Positions 33,331 through 46,180 of a stretch of 64,000 nucleotides of DNA are shown one piece after another. The stretch comes from Rallus limicola (taxonomy: Eukaryota > Chordata > Aves > Gruiformes > Rallidae), in contig JAKCOZ010000103.1 of the NCBI GenBank assembly GCA_022605955.1, forward strand, positions 560,501 to 624,500, in the 5' to 3' direction. Each line of letters begins with the position of its first letter. Within the stretch, counting starts at the first letter, position 1. The notes beneath the pieces are model-generated. The model had not been told where the DNA came from. It saw only the letters and a program-made list of their open reading frames with translations, and did no database searches. A program made the position numbers and the translations under genes.

Positions 33331-36191
33331 CTGCTCAAGAAGAAAGCATGTCAATACCAATCATATCAGCAGAAAAGCAGCGTCACAAAGTGATTTGTTA
33401 AGAAGCCACCGTTCAGGTGCTCCCAGCGGGCCAGTGCCACTAAATCCTGATCCTTCTGGATCTTGTCCATCAGCTGATTTTATAAAAACACATCAGATTA
33501 AAAACACAATTTGCTCTGCAGACGCCATTGAGATGGTGCCCTTGATAAAAACACCAGCTACAATGAAAGGGGCAAGAAGATAGGTGTAAGGAGCAGGCTG
33601 TGACCAAAGATGATGCTAACGCGAAGCTCGGTATTTCCCATCCACACAGAGGCTCCGGGAAGCCCTGATATGCCCCCTTGTTCTGCTTTCTAAAGCAAAC
33701 GTCCCTGCGTTTATGTAAGAAGGCTTGAATTATGAAACCTAAGAGGATGTAATTCCTATGCAAACATTTTTCATTCACTCTTGTGGCGGTCATTCTGAAC
33801 ACAGCAGCCTTTCCTCTGTGAGCTGAAACAACTCTTCTGTTCACAGAGGCATCTGTAAACCTCACGTTGCAGTAGGTCTCGGTTACCCAAAGGAATAGTT
33901 TCAGCTCCCCTCTCCTGCTGTAAACGGGAAGAGATTTTATACAGCCTTTCACCACGAGAGATTTTTTGGTTGTTTGTTGGGTTGTTGTTTTTTTTTTACA
34001 TACTTCTACGTTTTATTTTCTGGAGGAGGAAAGGAAGGGAGATTAATTTAAAGAGTTCTCTGATAAGACAAAAATAAAGCTTGCAGGGCAACGCCTTTCC
34101 TTCTTTCCTCTTTTCTTTTATCCCCGGTCTCATGTCACACAATGCCCATAGCCAGTGCACTAACCGATCTTACAGTGCTGACATCAGGCAGACTGACCTC
34201 TTTCTCCTATTTTCCGTCTCTTTAACTGACTTGGACCACAACTCTAGAAGCCTGTGCACAGGTCTGCTTGGGCACCAGTCATGCTGTTAATGGAAGCACC
34301 TTCAGACATCATCAGGGAATTAAATGGAGGGGAGACCACGTCTCTGAAATCCTGGCGGGTGTGTAACACAGCTGCTCAGAAATTACTTGGGATTCTGCGA
34401 TGCCTCAGTCCAAAAGAATTTGGTTGCAGCAAGTGGAATCTCGGCCTCATCCAGCGCTGTCAGAGGAGCTCTGGGTCTGTGGAGTGCCCAGCTGGTGCTG
34501 GAACCAGAGGAACCTCTCCAGTGCTGCACCCTGCTGCTGCCTAGAGATAAGACAGGCAGCAGAGGACCACGTCGCTGCCTTGGTGGCTTCAGTCAGGGAG
34601 AACAGGACTTCCTCTAACATTCCTTATTTCACCTGGTGTAATGCAGACAATGATGCACCATGCCAGCACATGTTTCTTCAACACAGTGATTTAGACGGTG
34701 CTGTTAGAGGTATGGGTTGAACTACTGTGGCAAACAAGAAGAGTTTCGCTGTTATTGTTACGATGTTGAAACTACTTATCAACCTTACGTATCCAGTGGC
34801 AGCTTACTGCAGCTCCAGACTTGCATCTCCCACTTCAGGCAGCCCCTGAAATCCATCCATCCATCATCCCTTCAGAGTTGCTCTTGCCAGTCAGAAGAAC
34901 TACCTTCTGAAATTCATGCTTCCTTGAGAACGTTTTGCATCACCACATCACCCTCTTCTGTCGAGCTGCCAGCTCCCACGCCGGACAGGACCCTCTCCAT
35001 TTGGTAGACTTAAAAACAGTTACCAGCTTCTGCCAACTGCACAAGTGGCCATCCACAAAGAAAAGAAGGATCTCATGGGAACAGGAGGTGTGCTCAGTTC
35101 TCTCCCTTTTTAAAAAGGCATATTGCACATAGAAATAAAGGCACATCTCCTACTGTCCCTACTGTCAAAGCCCAGCGGCTCACATCTAGCATACAGATGT
35201 AAAAAAGCCACAGAAGACATCTGCAGAGATTAGAGATGGAATTAGCTCCTGAAAAAATACAAGTCCACGTTAACAAAGAATTCTGATTCAGCCATGTAAT
35301 GCTACAGTTTAAACTTTGGTTTATGATTAATCTTGAGCCAAAGGGAGATCACCTGAAGCCCCACTTCACGGTTTAAATTGCCCATCACAAAACAGTCAGC
35401 TTAGCCCAGGAGGCAGCAGCAGTCACTGGAAGCCTCCCTTGGCAGAGGTAACAGGTTGCTCATTGACACAGACCTTACACAGGAAGACAGCTTCAGTCCC
35501 CAGAACACAAAACCTGCTTTAATTGTGACGATAACAAGACCAGTTTTGATGCCCAGACGTAACACCACAGCTTCCAGCAACCACGCTTTGCAGATGTGTG
35601 TGTTTTCCTTCAGTTTCCCGACCACTTTCTCCATCGTAGCCACAGGTAGAGCGAGACAATCGGGCCCGTTTTGGCACAAAGTCTTTACAAAGGCAGCAGC
35701 GACTCCTCGGATGGCCAAACGTTAAGTTCAGCAACGTATTTGGAATTTCACTTGCTACAAAAAGACATAAACCAGAACACCACGACGCCCTGAAATCTGT
35801 GCTCCCGCATTTTTAGAGCCGCTCCTCACCCTTAGCACTTTCCCATATGTGCACGCACATTTTTTGCTGCTCTTGCTGAATAATTTATTCCCAGTCATCT
35901 CGAGGAGCAGTCCTTCTATTGCACGTGTTGAGATTTAAACCACGAGCATCCTGCGTATCACGACAGACAGGTTACCGTGGCTTCCAGAAGAGATGGAGGA
36001 GGCGAAAGCGAAGGTAGAGCCACGCAGGATGTTAAGGAAGGGATGGACTGGGATTTAGCCCGTGGAACGCCCCAAACTTCACCCCCTTTCACTAAGGGTC
36101 TAACCATCGCCTAACGATACATCGATCTGACAGCTCCTGGAAGAAAAACGTGTTACTGACACCTGTCCCGAAGCGGAACCGGCTGACTTAC
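33331..36191 (-). other. LIMA1: LIMA1 intron 1 (5' UTR intron)
   Basis: About 2.9 kb between the first coding exon's acceptor (CAG at 33333-33331) and the likely first-exon donor at 36191. AT-rich, no repeats or genes recognised. Confidence 0.6.
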
Positions 36192-37110
36192 GGGAGGCGG
36201 CTGGAGCCGGCGGAACAGGGCAGCTGCTGCACCGAGGCGTGAGCCCAGCGCTGCCCGGGCACCGGGGCAGGACGAGGAATCGCGGCAGCGAGAACCGGCG
36301 CTTCGGCACTCGCCCCCCCCCGCCCCCAGGCTCCCTCCCCCTGCTACGGGCGGCGCGGCGGGTCGGACCGGGTCCTGCCGCGGGCCCCGCTGCCCCGCCA
36401 CGGCAGGCGCCGGGCCGCGCAGCTCCCGCGGCCCCGGGGCGCGCCGCCGCCGGCCCATCCCGCTCGGCCCCGGCCCGTGCGAGCCGGCCGGGTCCCGCCG
36501 TACCCCCCAACGGGCGGCGCCGGGCACCGGGCTCTAGAGGGGAAGCCCGCAGGGGCGCGCTGGCACCCGGGGACGAGCGACGGGCTCCGGGCGCCGACAC
36601 AGCCCCGCGCGGCTCACCGGCACGCCGCGGCCCGGCGGGAGCCACCCGGAGCGGGTGCCGCTCCCCGGCTGGCAGAGCCCCCCCCGGCCCGGCCCGGCCC
36701 AGCGCCGCTGCCCCCCCTCCCCCACGCACCTGCGGCTGCCGGGAGGCGGGTCCCGCACGCACCTGTCGCGGCTGAAGTGGCGACTGCACGGCCGAGCCGC
36801 AGGCGGTACCGGGCAGTCCCGCCGGCCCCGCCCCGGCCCCGCCCGCTCCAGGCCCCGGCCCGGCGCCGCCCCTCTCCCGCCCCCGCCCATCGCCGGGGTC
36901 CTCCCCGCATTCCCCAGCCGCTGGCCGGCGGGGATGAGGCTGTGGGCGGCTTCTGCCTGCGAAAAGCCGGGTCTCCCGGTGCGTCTGCGGCTGATACCCG
37001 AGGGCGGGTTGGGGCTCGGGGCTCCGGCTCCTCCCCAGAAGCGACCCCGCGCCGTGGCTCGCCGGTGCCCGCAAGGGCGGGGCTGTGTGAGCCGGAGGGG
37101 TGCCTGCGAG
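36150..37110 (-). promoter_or_regulatory. LIMA1: CpG-island promoter of LIMA1 (beta transcript)
   Basis: Very GC-rich, CpG-dense block with several GC boxes (GGGCGGGG types at 36840-36890 and 37075). It is the only island upstream of the LIMA1 beta start and it decays by about 37250. Confidence 0.75.
36192..36950 (-). other. LIMA1: LIMA1 noncoding first exon (approximate)
   Basis: A perfect donor, CCTCCC|GTAAGT, with GT at 36191-36190 ends a CpG-rich block that can serve as the untranslated first exon. Two weaker donors (GTGCGT at 36762 and at 36729) could end alternative first exons in the same island. The 5' boundary is not determinable from sequence. The 324-codon open frame here has no recognisable domain and is rejected as coding. 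Confidence 0.5.
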
Positions 37111-38324
37111 AGGCTTTGGGCCCCTGCACCCTCGGTTTGTTTGGAAACAAGAAAAAGCCTTTTCCTAAGCTCAAAAAGTCCCAAGAAGCCCCAGGAAGTC
37201 CAACTAGACCGCCCGCGTCCCTGAGGTTCTGGAAAGTCTGCGTGGCCTGAGTGCCCGCGCTCCAGACGTTTATCTGAAGGTGCTTTGGGAAGAGCTGTAG
37301 GGTTTTCTTTGTCTTTCCATGTCGCCCTTCGCAGCCTGTGAAGCACTACATTCCCCAGTTAAGCAAATAATTGCGTGTGGTGAGTGCTCGGTCTCCTCAC
37401 CGCTGTGGTTAGTCAGGCCTTTGTCACACCTACAGCTTGCATCTACTTCCAGCTGTCCCAGATTCCCAACCGCCTCGTTCTGCGGCACACGGAGCCTCCA
37501 TCAAATCTCCTGCCCATTAAGACCGGAAGCGACTAGTTCAAATGAACGTGCCGGTGTCACTTTTAGGAATAACCTCATCACTGACATGTGAAATTCAGTC
37601 ATTCTGGTGGAGAAGCATGGCCCAGCTTCATAAATGACAGGCTTCCCAGCTTAAACAAATGGCATAGGGATGCCTGTGCCGGAGGTATGGCCAGGTGGAG
37701 CAGATGTGACGCTGTTTATTAGAGCACGTCATGTATTTGTATGTGCTGTTATTAAATGTGTGGCTTATAGAGGAAATGGCGTGTTTATCTAGGTTATGTG
37801 AGCGGGACCTTTCAGGCTCGATCCAGTCGCCTAAGCAGAGGTACCTGCTGCCATTTCGGACACCCTCGACTGCCTGAGACATCACCCCAGGGCTGGCTGG
37901 TGCAGCACAGGACCACCACAGGCTTGCACCTTTGTGAACTGGCTTCTCCCCTTTTCTTTTTCTGGTGATGGGAGCACCGTGGGGCATCTCAGGTGACAGC
38001 GGGTGCCAATGTGGAGGCACTTTTTAACAAACCATTTCCACTTTACCCATGTCCAGCTGCACCTGTAGAAACGCTGCAGGAATTGGTTGTGTTCTACAGA
38101 AAATGTAATTTTAAGGGTTTTCAAAGCGGGAGGTCGTCATCCTCTATGAGCGTGTCCTTAGGGAAGCGATCGTTCTAAGACCTACACACAGAATGTCTGT
38201 AGTGTAGCGTGCAGCATTGCACATAGACAAGGATGGGCTGGGAGGCAGGTGACAGTAGCAGGTAGATACCACATTACCTCAGTTGTGTATAAGGTTTTCA
38301 GGATTTACCTTAGAGTGTTAAAAG

Positions 38325-38960
38325 CATCCTCCCGGGCCAGGCCAATGACACCTCTAGCCCAACAGCCTGTGTCCAGTGGTGGCACCCAAGGAGATGCTGT
38401 TTGAGCAAGCGTGTGAGCCAGGGCACTTGCTGCTGTCCCATTTCCAGCATCCTGAATACAGTGGAGATGTTAAAGGGCTTGTCCCTGCCCTTTTAGCAGC
38501 CATTTATAGACCTGTTGCTTGTGAGTTTATGTAATCCAGATGCGTCAAAAAAGACTTTCTTCTGTTTTAAACTAATCCTGTAGTTTCAAAGTGTGCTCTG
38601 TAGCAAGATGCCATGAATATCCAGCCTGCTTTCACTTGTTCTACCACCTTCATGACTCTAAACCTTAATAAGACCCCTCTCAGGTACCTTCTCTTTAAAT
38701 TGAAGTGTCCCAGCCCTCTTGGTCACCCCTTATAAAGGCAGCTCATTCCTCCCCTCCTCTGGACCCTCTGTAACTCCATCCCTGAGGATTTCTATAAAAG
38801 CAAACTGAGGATGTTGACCTCACACCTGTATCCTTCCTGAAAGCAGCCAACGTTTGGCTGGCTTTTTTTGGCAGCTGCTGCACCCTGAGCCAGTGGCTTC
38901 AGAGAACTTGTCAGCAATAGTGCTGGAACCTCTTTTCTGAGTCGCAGCTGACAGCTCTGA
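38325..38960 (-). repeat. Ancient CR1-like LINE remnant, antisense
   Basis: The block order fits an old vertebrate CR1 copy read antisense. It opens with GACACCTCTAGCCCAACAGC (reverse of the CR1 3' end). Then come TTTATAGACCTGTTGCTTGT, ATAAGACCCCTCTCAGGTAC, GAAGTGTCCCAGCCCTCTTG and GGCTTCAGAGAACTTGTC. Strongly diverged; boundaries are approximate. Confidence 0.55.
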
Positions 38961-40944
38961 GCTCAGCATTGATTTAAAATGTGTTTTCTGGCGTTGTAGT
39001 AAAGGTGATTGTGAATTATAGGTGTAGAGGGTGACAAGTCAATAAGATATGAGCAGCCTGTTACGGGAAAACAATCTCAGTTGTAATTATTAACACATTT
39101 ATGGTGCTTGGTTTTTTTTCAAGTGAGGCATCTTTCTTTGTATTCCTCTTAGAGCAACAGAATACAACTCTTCTACTAGATTTATACCAGAGAGCAGAAT
39201 CCAAGGAAATATTTTCTGTCTTCTCAGTCCTCCCTTTTTGATATTTCATCTCAGTGTCTCTCTGTTGGCGTAGCAATACTTCCTGAGGGAGTCTGCATTC
39301 TCGCAGTGATTCTCTGATTGTCGGGGCTGCTGAGCTTCCCACAGAAGAGGCCCAGCACTAGCAGATAGGGTAAAGCAGCCACTGAAGAAATACCCAGCGG
39401 TATGACAATGCTCAGACACTCACATGGCCTTTTCATGTTGTTTGTTTTTGAGATCTCCACCCAACCAGTGAACTTCATGTAACCCCTCCCAGCAGCACCA
39501 CTGGTTTGTTTAATCAGTGATTAAACTGGAATTTTTCTTCCATTTCCAAACATACTCTGTCAGTCCTGACATTCCCTTTTTGTTTTTTAATAAAGCTACA
39601 GCAATAGAGAACGACAAGCAGCATTAAATGGAATGACTAAGGAGGCAATCACACATCTGTATTGGATGCAGTGAAGCTCTAAGCCCTATGGAAAGCTGCT
39701 ATTCCAGAAAGTGAGAAGACATGACCTAGTATCTTTTAAGTTTAAGTGACTTTAAGCTGCCCCTGTCAGATGCCAGCACCCTTTCTAAGCTGTCATTCAG
39801 GCAGACAGTTTAGGACTACGGGGTTGCTCCTTCCCAATGGCATGTGTTTCACCTCAACCAAGAAAAACAAACCTGAATCTGCGAGTGAAGCACAATACAA
39901 GTGGGTGGTGGTGTCCTACAAGAGCAGTGCAGGGTTTTTTTTTCAACATTATGTTCCTTTTAAAAAATATTTGTTTCTCACCATCAGTGAGTGCAGAGTT
40001 GGGTACCACCTAATGATTCCCTGGTCTCTTTTCTGAGTGGGAATAGTGAACTTAGACCCCCATCATCGCTGATCTGTGGTTTGGTTTGCTTTGCCTCTGC
40101 ATCTTCTTGTTTGTTAGTGTTTTGCTTTGCCAGAGGTTTGAATGCCCACATACTCAGTCTTGTGAGATCCTTCTCTAGCTCTTTCCACTCCGTTTGCGTG
40201 TCCTGAATAATTCCGCATCCTCGGTAAACTTTGTCACTTCATTGCTTACCTCTTTTTCCAGCTCACTCATACTGTACAAGTCAGGTCTCAGCACAGATGG
40301 TTTATTATAGCACTGCACATTGGAGGATTACAAAGCAAAAGCTTCTGTTACTTCATGAAGAAAGAATCCAAACCTCCCTCCAGTACAGCAACACAATTTC
40401 CTAATGGTACCAGTACCACTAGGCCAGCCTGATCTCCTCTCCCAGGGTGTTGCAAGCCCCTTTTTCCAGCAGGTAACTTTAACCATGTGGTTGCTTCCTG
40501 TGAGCGAGCTCTTTCATTCTCAGACACTCACAGTTTCTTTTTTTTTTTTTTGTACATTGAATTAGAGAATTCATTCTCCTTCAGCCCTCTTGGGGACTGA
40601 GAAAGATATCGGATCTACCTGATGAACATAGTTATGGATTTCTTCCCTATTGTGAAGGCAACAAACAGAAGGGATGAATGGATCCTGCAGGATGTATCTC
40701 TGTGAGACAAAGCCAGAACTGCTGAGTGATTCTTGTAGAGCCCTTTCCTGGCAGCTCATGACTGTTTTTGGCATCAGCAGTTTGAGTTGAGCCTTTCAAG
40801 CATGTAAGCCTGGACTCCCACCCAAGAGGCTCCACTAAACAGTCCTCTAACAAGGACTAATCTAGTGATTTGTTTGTGGATCTTCCTAATTAGCACTCAT
40901 TAGGTGACTCTTCGAGTAAGAGAAATTCAGGAAGCACTGTTCCC

Positions 40945-41075
40945 TCTTTACAGTGGCTGAAGTGAGGAAGAGGAATCCAAAATAGCTATTGAGCAACCAG
41001 TACCACAGCTGGGATTAAAGTCTAGGGTCCTAGCGCAGCCTTTTAGGCATCGTATGGTTCACCTCACTGAGACAG
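40945..41075 (+). repeat. Possible MIR-like SINE fragment
   Basis: GGCTGAAGTGAGGAAG..., then CACAGCTGGGATTAAAGTCT and AGGGTCCT, resembles the MIR core (gaggaaactgaggc...cagagctgggattcgaaccc). Diverged; may be another core-SINE. Confidence 0.4.
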
Positions 41076-44000
41076 TCATGTAAAGATTTTAATATTCCTG
41101 GGAAGGAAGAAGGAGAGAAGAAGGAGAGGACAGCAAAAAGGCTGAGTGGCAGGTGGCTCTGTAGCACCCCTTTGGAGCTCATTAAAAATAGTATTTCTCA
41201 AAAACTAACGAGCTTTTCCTTACTTAGCATGTCCATCTATCTTCCCAAATTGGCATTCTCAGCAAAGTGCAAGGCTGGGGAGAGGAACTGATTAATGCCC
41301 TTGGTTGTATCCATCTATTTCCTGGAGTTTATCATACCTTGTGAGGCCCTTTGGACTTAATTGCCTTTTGAAAGGCACAATCAATGACCTGACCGCTGCA
41401 GTTCCGTCACCAGCCCAGCTCCTGGTGAAGCAAACTTTCTTCTACAAAAAGCTGATGAGTCTCAGGTGCCTTTTGCTAAATAAGGGGATATCTAGTGGAG
41501 TTAAACATTAACACCTCTCACAGCTCCTATCTCTCCAAGGTTCGAGCAGGAAGCGATGCTGAGTCAGCCTGGCAGCTGTATTTCCTGCTCCAGCTCTCTC
41601 CTCTGATTCACTCACTCCTCTCTGCCAGGAAGTCTTAGTCCTGGATGAAACAAACAGAAGGCAGAGGGATTTGTCAGCTTGTCTTGCGCCATGTCACCGG
41701 AGATAGCTCCTCACAGCTTCACACCCCGGTGGGTTTCCTGCTGGCCTACAAGTAACCCTGGTGCCCCAAGAAGGGAAACTCACGGGTGCTAAAAGACCCC
41801 CCTGAGCTGCAGAAGAATTTCCTTCAGCCACTAGCAGTGCCACACTGATGCCACACAGCGAGGCCGTGCTCCTTCCAGGCAGCGCTGGGCAACAGGCTGT
41901 GAATTCGCAGGGCAGTTTATTCTTCTCTTCCTGCTCCCTGCACAGATTGCTTTAAATAAAAAGGTAAATCCTTTGAACCGTGGCAGTTTCAAGAGAGTGG
42001 CCCGGTAGCACGGAAGGAGTAGAGGCAGTTGAGAAGAGCTGTTTCATTTAATATCATTGCCACAGTAATATACACTCCGGCACTGCCAAATCTTTGGGCG
42101 TAGCCAGACTCTGACATGGGAAATGGATTGTTCAGTGCTGTTGCCTGGCTGCCTGGCTGTAGCTCTGTGCTGCTTGCCTCACGCTGAAGTGTGTTGGAAC
42201 AGGACTCTGGTTGCTGCTCATCGGCCGCCTGGGGCACCTATCCCACACTGGTGGGACTCAGTTTTGCCTGGAAAGCAAATAGTTTAGTTCAGCATCAATG
42301 GAAGTTTGTGAAAGTGCAACTGCACAATCTCTGCTGAGCTCAGACCTAGAAACAGAGCCAAGAGTCTTGCTGGCTCCAGATAAAACTTCACTGTGGTTTT
42401 AGGCATCGTGGGATCATGTGATGGTGCAGCTGATCTTTCCAACGTCCAGCAGTCTTCCTTTAGGCCTCTTCTGCTGCACAGGAGCACATTCAGAGTTCAA
42501 AATGTCATCTCCTCGCTAGGGTCACCATTTACTGATACCAGAAATATCGATCAAGAGTTACTGAGATATTCCTCCACCTCTGCTTGTGTTCCTGACTCTC
42601 CCAGGCTTCTTCCCAGCGTGCTGCCCATCCACAAAGCCTTCAGCGTCCTCAGCTAAGGGATTTCTAAATAGGCACAGCTGCTCCCTCCAGCACAAAGGCA
42701 CTCTATTTCCTACTCAGGACAGTGAGCCACGTCTGTCTATGCCTCAAGTGCTTGGATTCTCAGCCCAGTGAATTAAGGGGGAGATCAGGACTAAGCTGGA
42801 CTCTGAGCCCCTTCGAGACATGTTGACAGGGAAATATATGCCTTGAAACAACTTGAAAAGAACTCTGGGGAGTGAGAAGAACAGGAAAATGTCAGTTGTG
42901 AGCTGCCGCCCTCTCCTGAGATCTCTCCTCCTGCAAAGAACGCGGCCCTGTCTCTTCTGTGACCTCTTTCTTCCTGTGGGATAACGCAGGGGAATGGCAG
43001 GCAAAAAGTCAGCTGCTCTGCCACAGGGTTAGTCCTCCAGATAGATGAAAGGAAAACATTTTGGTGGCCAAATGAATGTTGTGGCTTTAAAGAAGAATTA
43101 AAGCCAGATGTTTCCAACAGGCCTGCTGAGACCAGCCTTTTCGGACAGATTTACCAAGCCACCAAGGCAGCCCAGCCAGAGTCTGCAGGGCTCTGCGCTT
43201 GGAACACCCTGTAACCCCACTGGCTCTGCTGCAGTTGCTGGAGGCACACAGCCTGTCTGGAAGGATGACACGCAAAAGTTGAGGGAGAGATCGTGCTGCC
43301 AGTGGCATGTAAAAAATCTGTACTCCTTCCTGATACTGGTGCTGAGCGAGGGGACAGTAGACCCTTGGAAGAAACACTGGAGCCAAAAGGTGGGCTGGCA
43401 CCAGCTCTAATGTCAGCTGAGGGCTTGCAGGCACACGGCAGCGTGTCGTGGGTTACGGAGTCCAGAACATCATCCCTCAGACCCCCTCGGACAGACTAAC
43501 AGACAGGTAAAGCTTTTGCTGTGCAGGGACTTCAGCAGAAACAGGGAGAATGATCCTCCCATCACACACATGCTATTTGTATTCAGCTGAAGCTACTGAA
43601 GCTAAGGGCCATTCCAGCATGGGAAGAATGGAGGGAAAACACTAGGAAAAGGGAAACTGAATCCCTCAGCTCAGTCAGGGAGCGAGCAGCATTTCCCACT
43701 TTGTGAGGGAGTAACCAAAACCTCAGGACTGTTGGGTGTGTAACTCCAGCTCACACCCAGGAGTAATTAATCTTTTTGCCAGCATAGCTGCTCCAGGCTT
43801 GTGACTACAATAGGTTTTGCTCTTTTGCATTCATCAGTCTGCCTGGTGGTTATAACTTTCAACTTCTGGCCTCTTAAGGACAAATTCCTGGTACTGTGCC
43901 CTCAGCGCTACCTCGAGGTGGAGTTTCCTCTTGCGAAATCAGCGGGTGCTGAAAAATGTCCTCTTGGCTCTGATGGTTGGGAAAGGCTTTGCTGGCTCCT

Positions 44001-45120
44001 TTAGATGTACATGTCACAGTCCTCATCTTCCCCCTGCTCCGTCCCCACTGCTCACCTCTCTAGAATAGCCCTGGAGTCCTGGTGTGCCAGTGCGTTGCTG
44101 TCTCCTGTGGGGGAGAGAGATGATAAATTCAGGATGTGCACCCAAAGGAAGCAAAATTAAACAGAGCAGAGGGAAGTTAGGTAGCAGGAAATCCCAGTTT
44201 TTATTGGCACCTGCCCATATCAGATAATTTGACCTGTAACAAAAAAAAAATAAAAAAAATCCTTTAGTCCAGTTGCACAAAGCTGGGCAAATGAGTGCCA
44301 GGAACAAGGGGCTTTGCCATGCCCTTCATTTGTTCTCACGATATGACATCTCATTTTTAGTGTGGGCATTGATTCGCTCAGCTCTGTAGCATTGTGGACA
44401 GAAGGCACGATTGTTTCTGCTGTGATTCCAAAACCAACTGTCAAGAGAGGGCCTTTGGGAGAAGAGCAGCGAGCCAGGCAGCGGGCTCCCTGGCAGCGCT
44501 GGATGGAGTTCAAGGAAAACTGTTTGCCTTGCTGCCCTCCTGTGAGTTCACAGTAGATGGTGACTAACAGGGAAGAAACGTCACCATGGTATAAACACAA
44601 GAATGTTTGTATTTGCCTTCTAGATAGGTATTAACCTGATTAGAGCACATTCTGTTTCTTGAACTGGGTTGCTTCTGTATCATTCCCTTTGAAGACAGAG
44701 AATTATTGTTAGGAAGCATGCATTATTTACTGGCTCCAGAGACTGGGACTGCTTTTCCATCCTGTCTGCACTCAAAGCCAATGAGGTTCTAAGTGTGTGA
44801 GGACTCTGCCAAACTGGGAGGTGTTGTGACTGACACCCATGGATCTCACTGCCTCACCGGCCGGCATTTGGACTCAGCAGGGAGATCTTGCAGGAGCAGG
44901 GCAGAACCAGCTTCAGGAAAAGGATCTAATTTTGAGCATTAATGATTATTTGCATCCTGTTAGGGCCTGGTTTCAGAATCCTGAGCTCCTATCCAGGTCC
45001 TCAGCAGGTTTGAAAAGTGAGGCTCAGAAGTATTTTGTGCTGAGATTTCCCTATTGCTTTGCTATCTCTGTTTAAAGCAACGAGCACACTAAGAATTAAC
45101 GAGCAGCTTTGGAGACAAAG

Positions 45121-45222
45121 AGGTCTGTAAAACAGGGATAATACTTAACTGCTTCACAGGGGGTGTAAGGATTAATGAGTTAATGTTTGCAAAGTGCTTT
45201 GAAGATGAAAAAATGCTAAGTC
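45121..45222 (+). repeat. MIR-like SINE, 3' half
   Basis: CTGTAAAACAGGGATAATAC, CTTCACAGGGGGTGTAAGGA, TTAATGAGTTAATGTTTGCA and AAGTGCTTTGAAGATG follow the 3' half of MIR in order (ctgtaaaatgggg ataata ... gaggattaaatgag ... aaagcgcttt). This is an old amniote SINE surviving in a bird-like genome. Confidence 0.7.
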
Positions 45223-45439
45223 TGATTAGATCCAGTGGGTGAAGTCCATGAGAATGAAGAAGATGTTCTCAGTTCTGTACTGTAACTGCAAAGTCTCGCT
45301 AAGCACAGGAACAACTAATGATCTGAAGATGGTTTGTGCTCATGACGTGTCTGGCAGTTTGTGGTTGGGCAGTCCTGTCAGAAGGTAAGTTTCCAGAATG
45401 GATTCTGCAGTCTGTAAACCTTTTAGGAAACCTGTTTTG

Positions 45440-45510
45440 GCAGGAGGTTTGGACTCAATGATCTCTGGAGGTCCCTTCCAACCCCTGTGATCCTGTGAAT
45501 CTGTGAATTT
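45440..45510 (+). repeat. CR1 LINE 3' end
   Basis: GGTTTGGACTCAATGATCTC, TGGAGGTCCCTTCCAACCCC and TGTGATCCTGTGAATCTGTG: the CR1 3' end with degenerate copies of its terminal 8-bp repeat. Confidence 0.92.
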
Positions 45511-46180
45511 TGTAAATAATCACTTTTCATTTACTCGACTCAAACTTACTCACTCGTCTTCTCCTACTTTCTGTTGCTTTCTTTCACACCTGCTTGTGTC
45601 TTGGAGATGCTGCTCAGCGAAACACCCACAGAACCTGCCAGCTGCACCGTCAGTTTGCAGTACAGCTTGTGCCACCACTCTAATCTCTTCAGTGGACCAT
45701 GATTATTTCACCAGCTCTGATTAACCCCCCCCAATTTGCAAGACAGTAATTGCAGGTAACAGCATTAAGCAGGGTCTGGGTTCCCTCACAGGGCAAGAGG
45801 CAGAGCGATCTGTGGAACTGTCTTGCACCCAGAGCAGCCCCGCTACACAACGTGTCGTGTCTTCCATGGAAGACCTTTCAAGTGAAACCCCCAAAACACC
45901 CCCAGTTCCCCTAAACCAGCTAAAAGAGGCTTTGTGGATCTTTCCTTGTTACTGGAAAACAAAGAGATCTCAAGATGGATTTTCCTTGCAGGAATCCCCT
46001 TTGTGGCACCCATCCCCACTGCTGCCTTGGTGAGCTGAGGCCAACCCAGCTGGGTCCCGGTGTCCAGCGCTTTCCGTGGGCGAGGTTCAGCCCTTTCTCT
46101 GCCTGCCTCATGAGCAGATCTCGGCTGTGCCCTCCCTGCTGTGCAGATATTAAACGTGCATCAAGCTGAAACAAAGGCGT

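Larger units (their letters stand above)
37300..46180. other. Gene-poor interval between LIMA1 and LETMD1
   Basis: About 9 kb in which no exon-like, conserved or domain-bearing frame was found on either strand. It contains an old CR1 remnant (38325-38960), two MIR-like SINE pieces (40945-41075, 45121-45222) and a CR1 3' end (45440-45510). In mammals several genes separate LIMA1 from LETMD1; none is visible here. Confidence 0.7.

Noticed and set aside
36100..37074. 324-codon minus-strand open frame in the LIMA1 CpG island, and overlapping frames
   Set aside because: Arg/Gly/Pro/Ala composition with no motif and several equally long frames on both strands, as expected from GC bias.
41989..43434. 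Several 80-115 codon open frames in the LIMA1-LETMD1 interval
   Set aside because: No recognisable domain, no consistent splice partners and ordinary chance length; none supports a gene.
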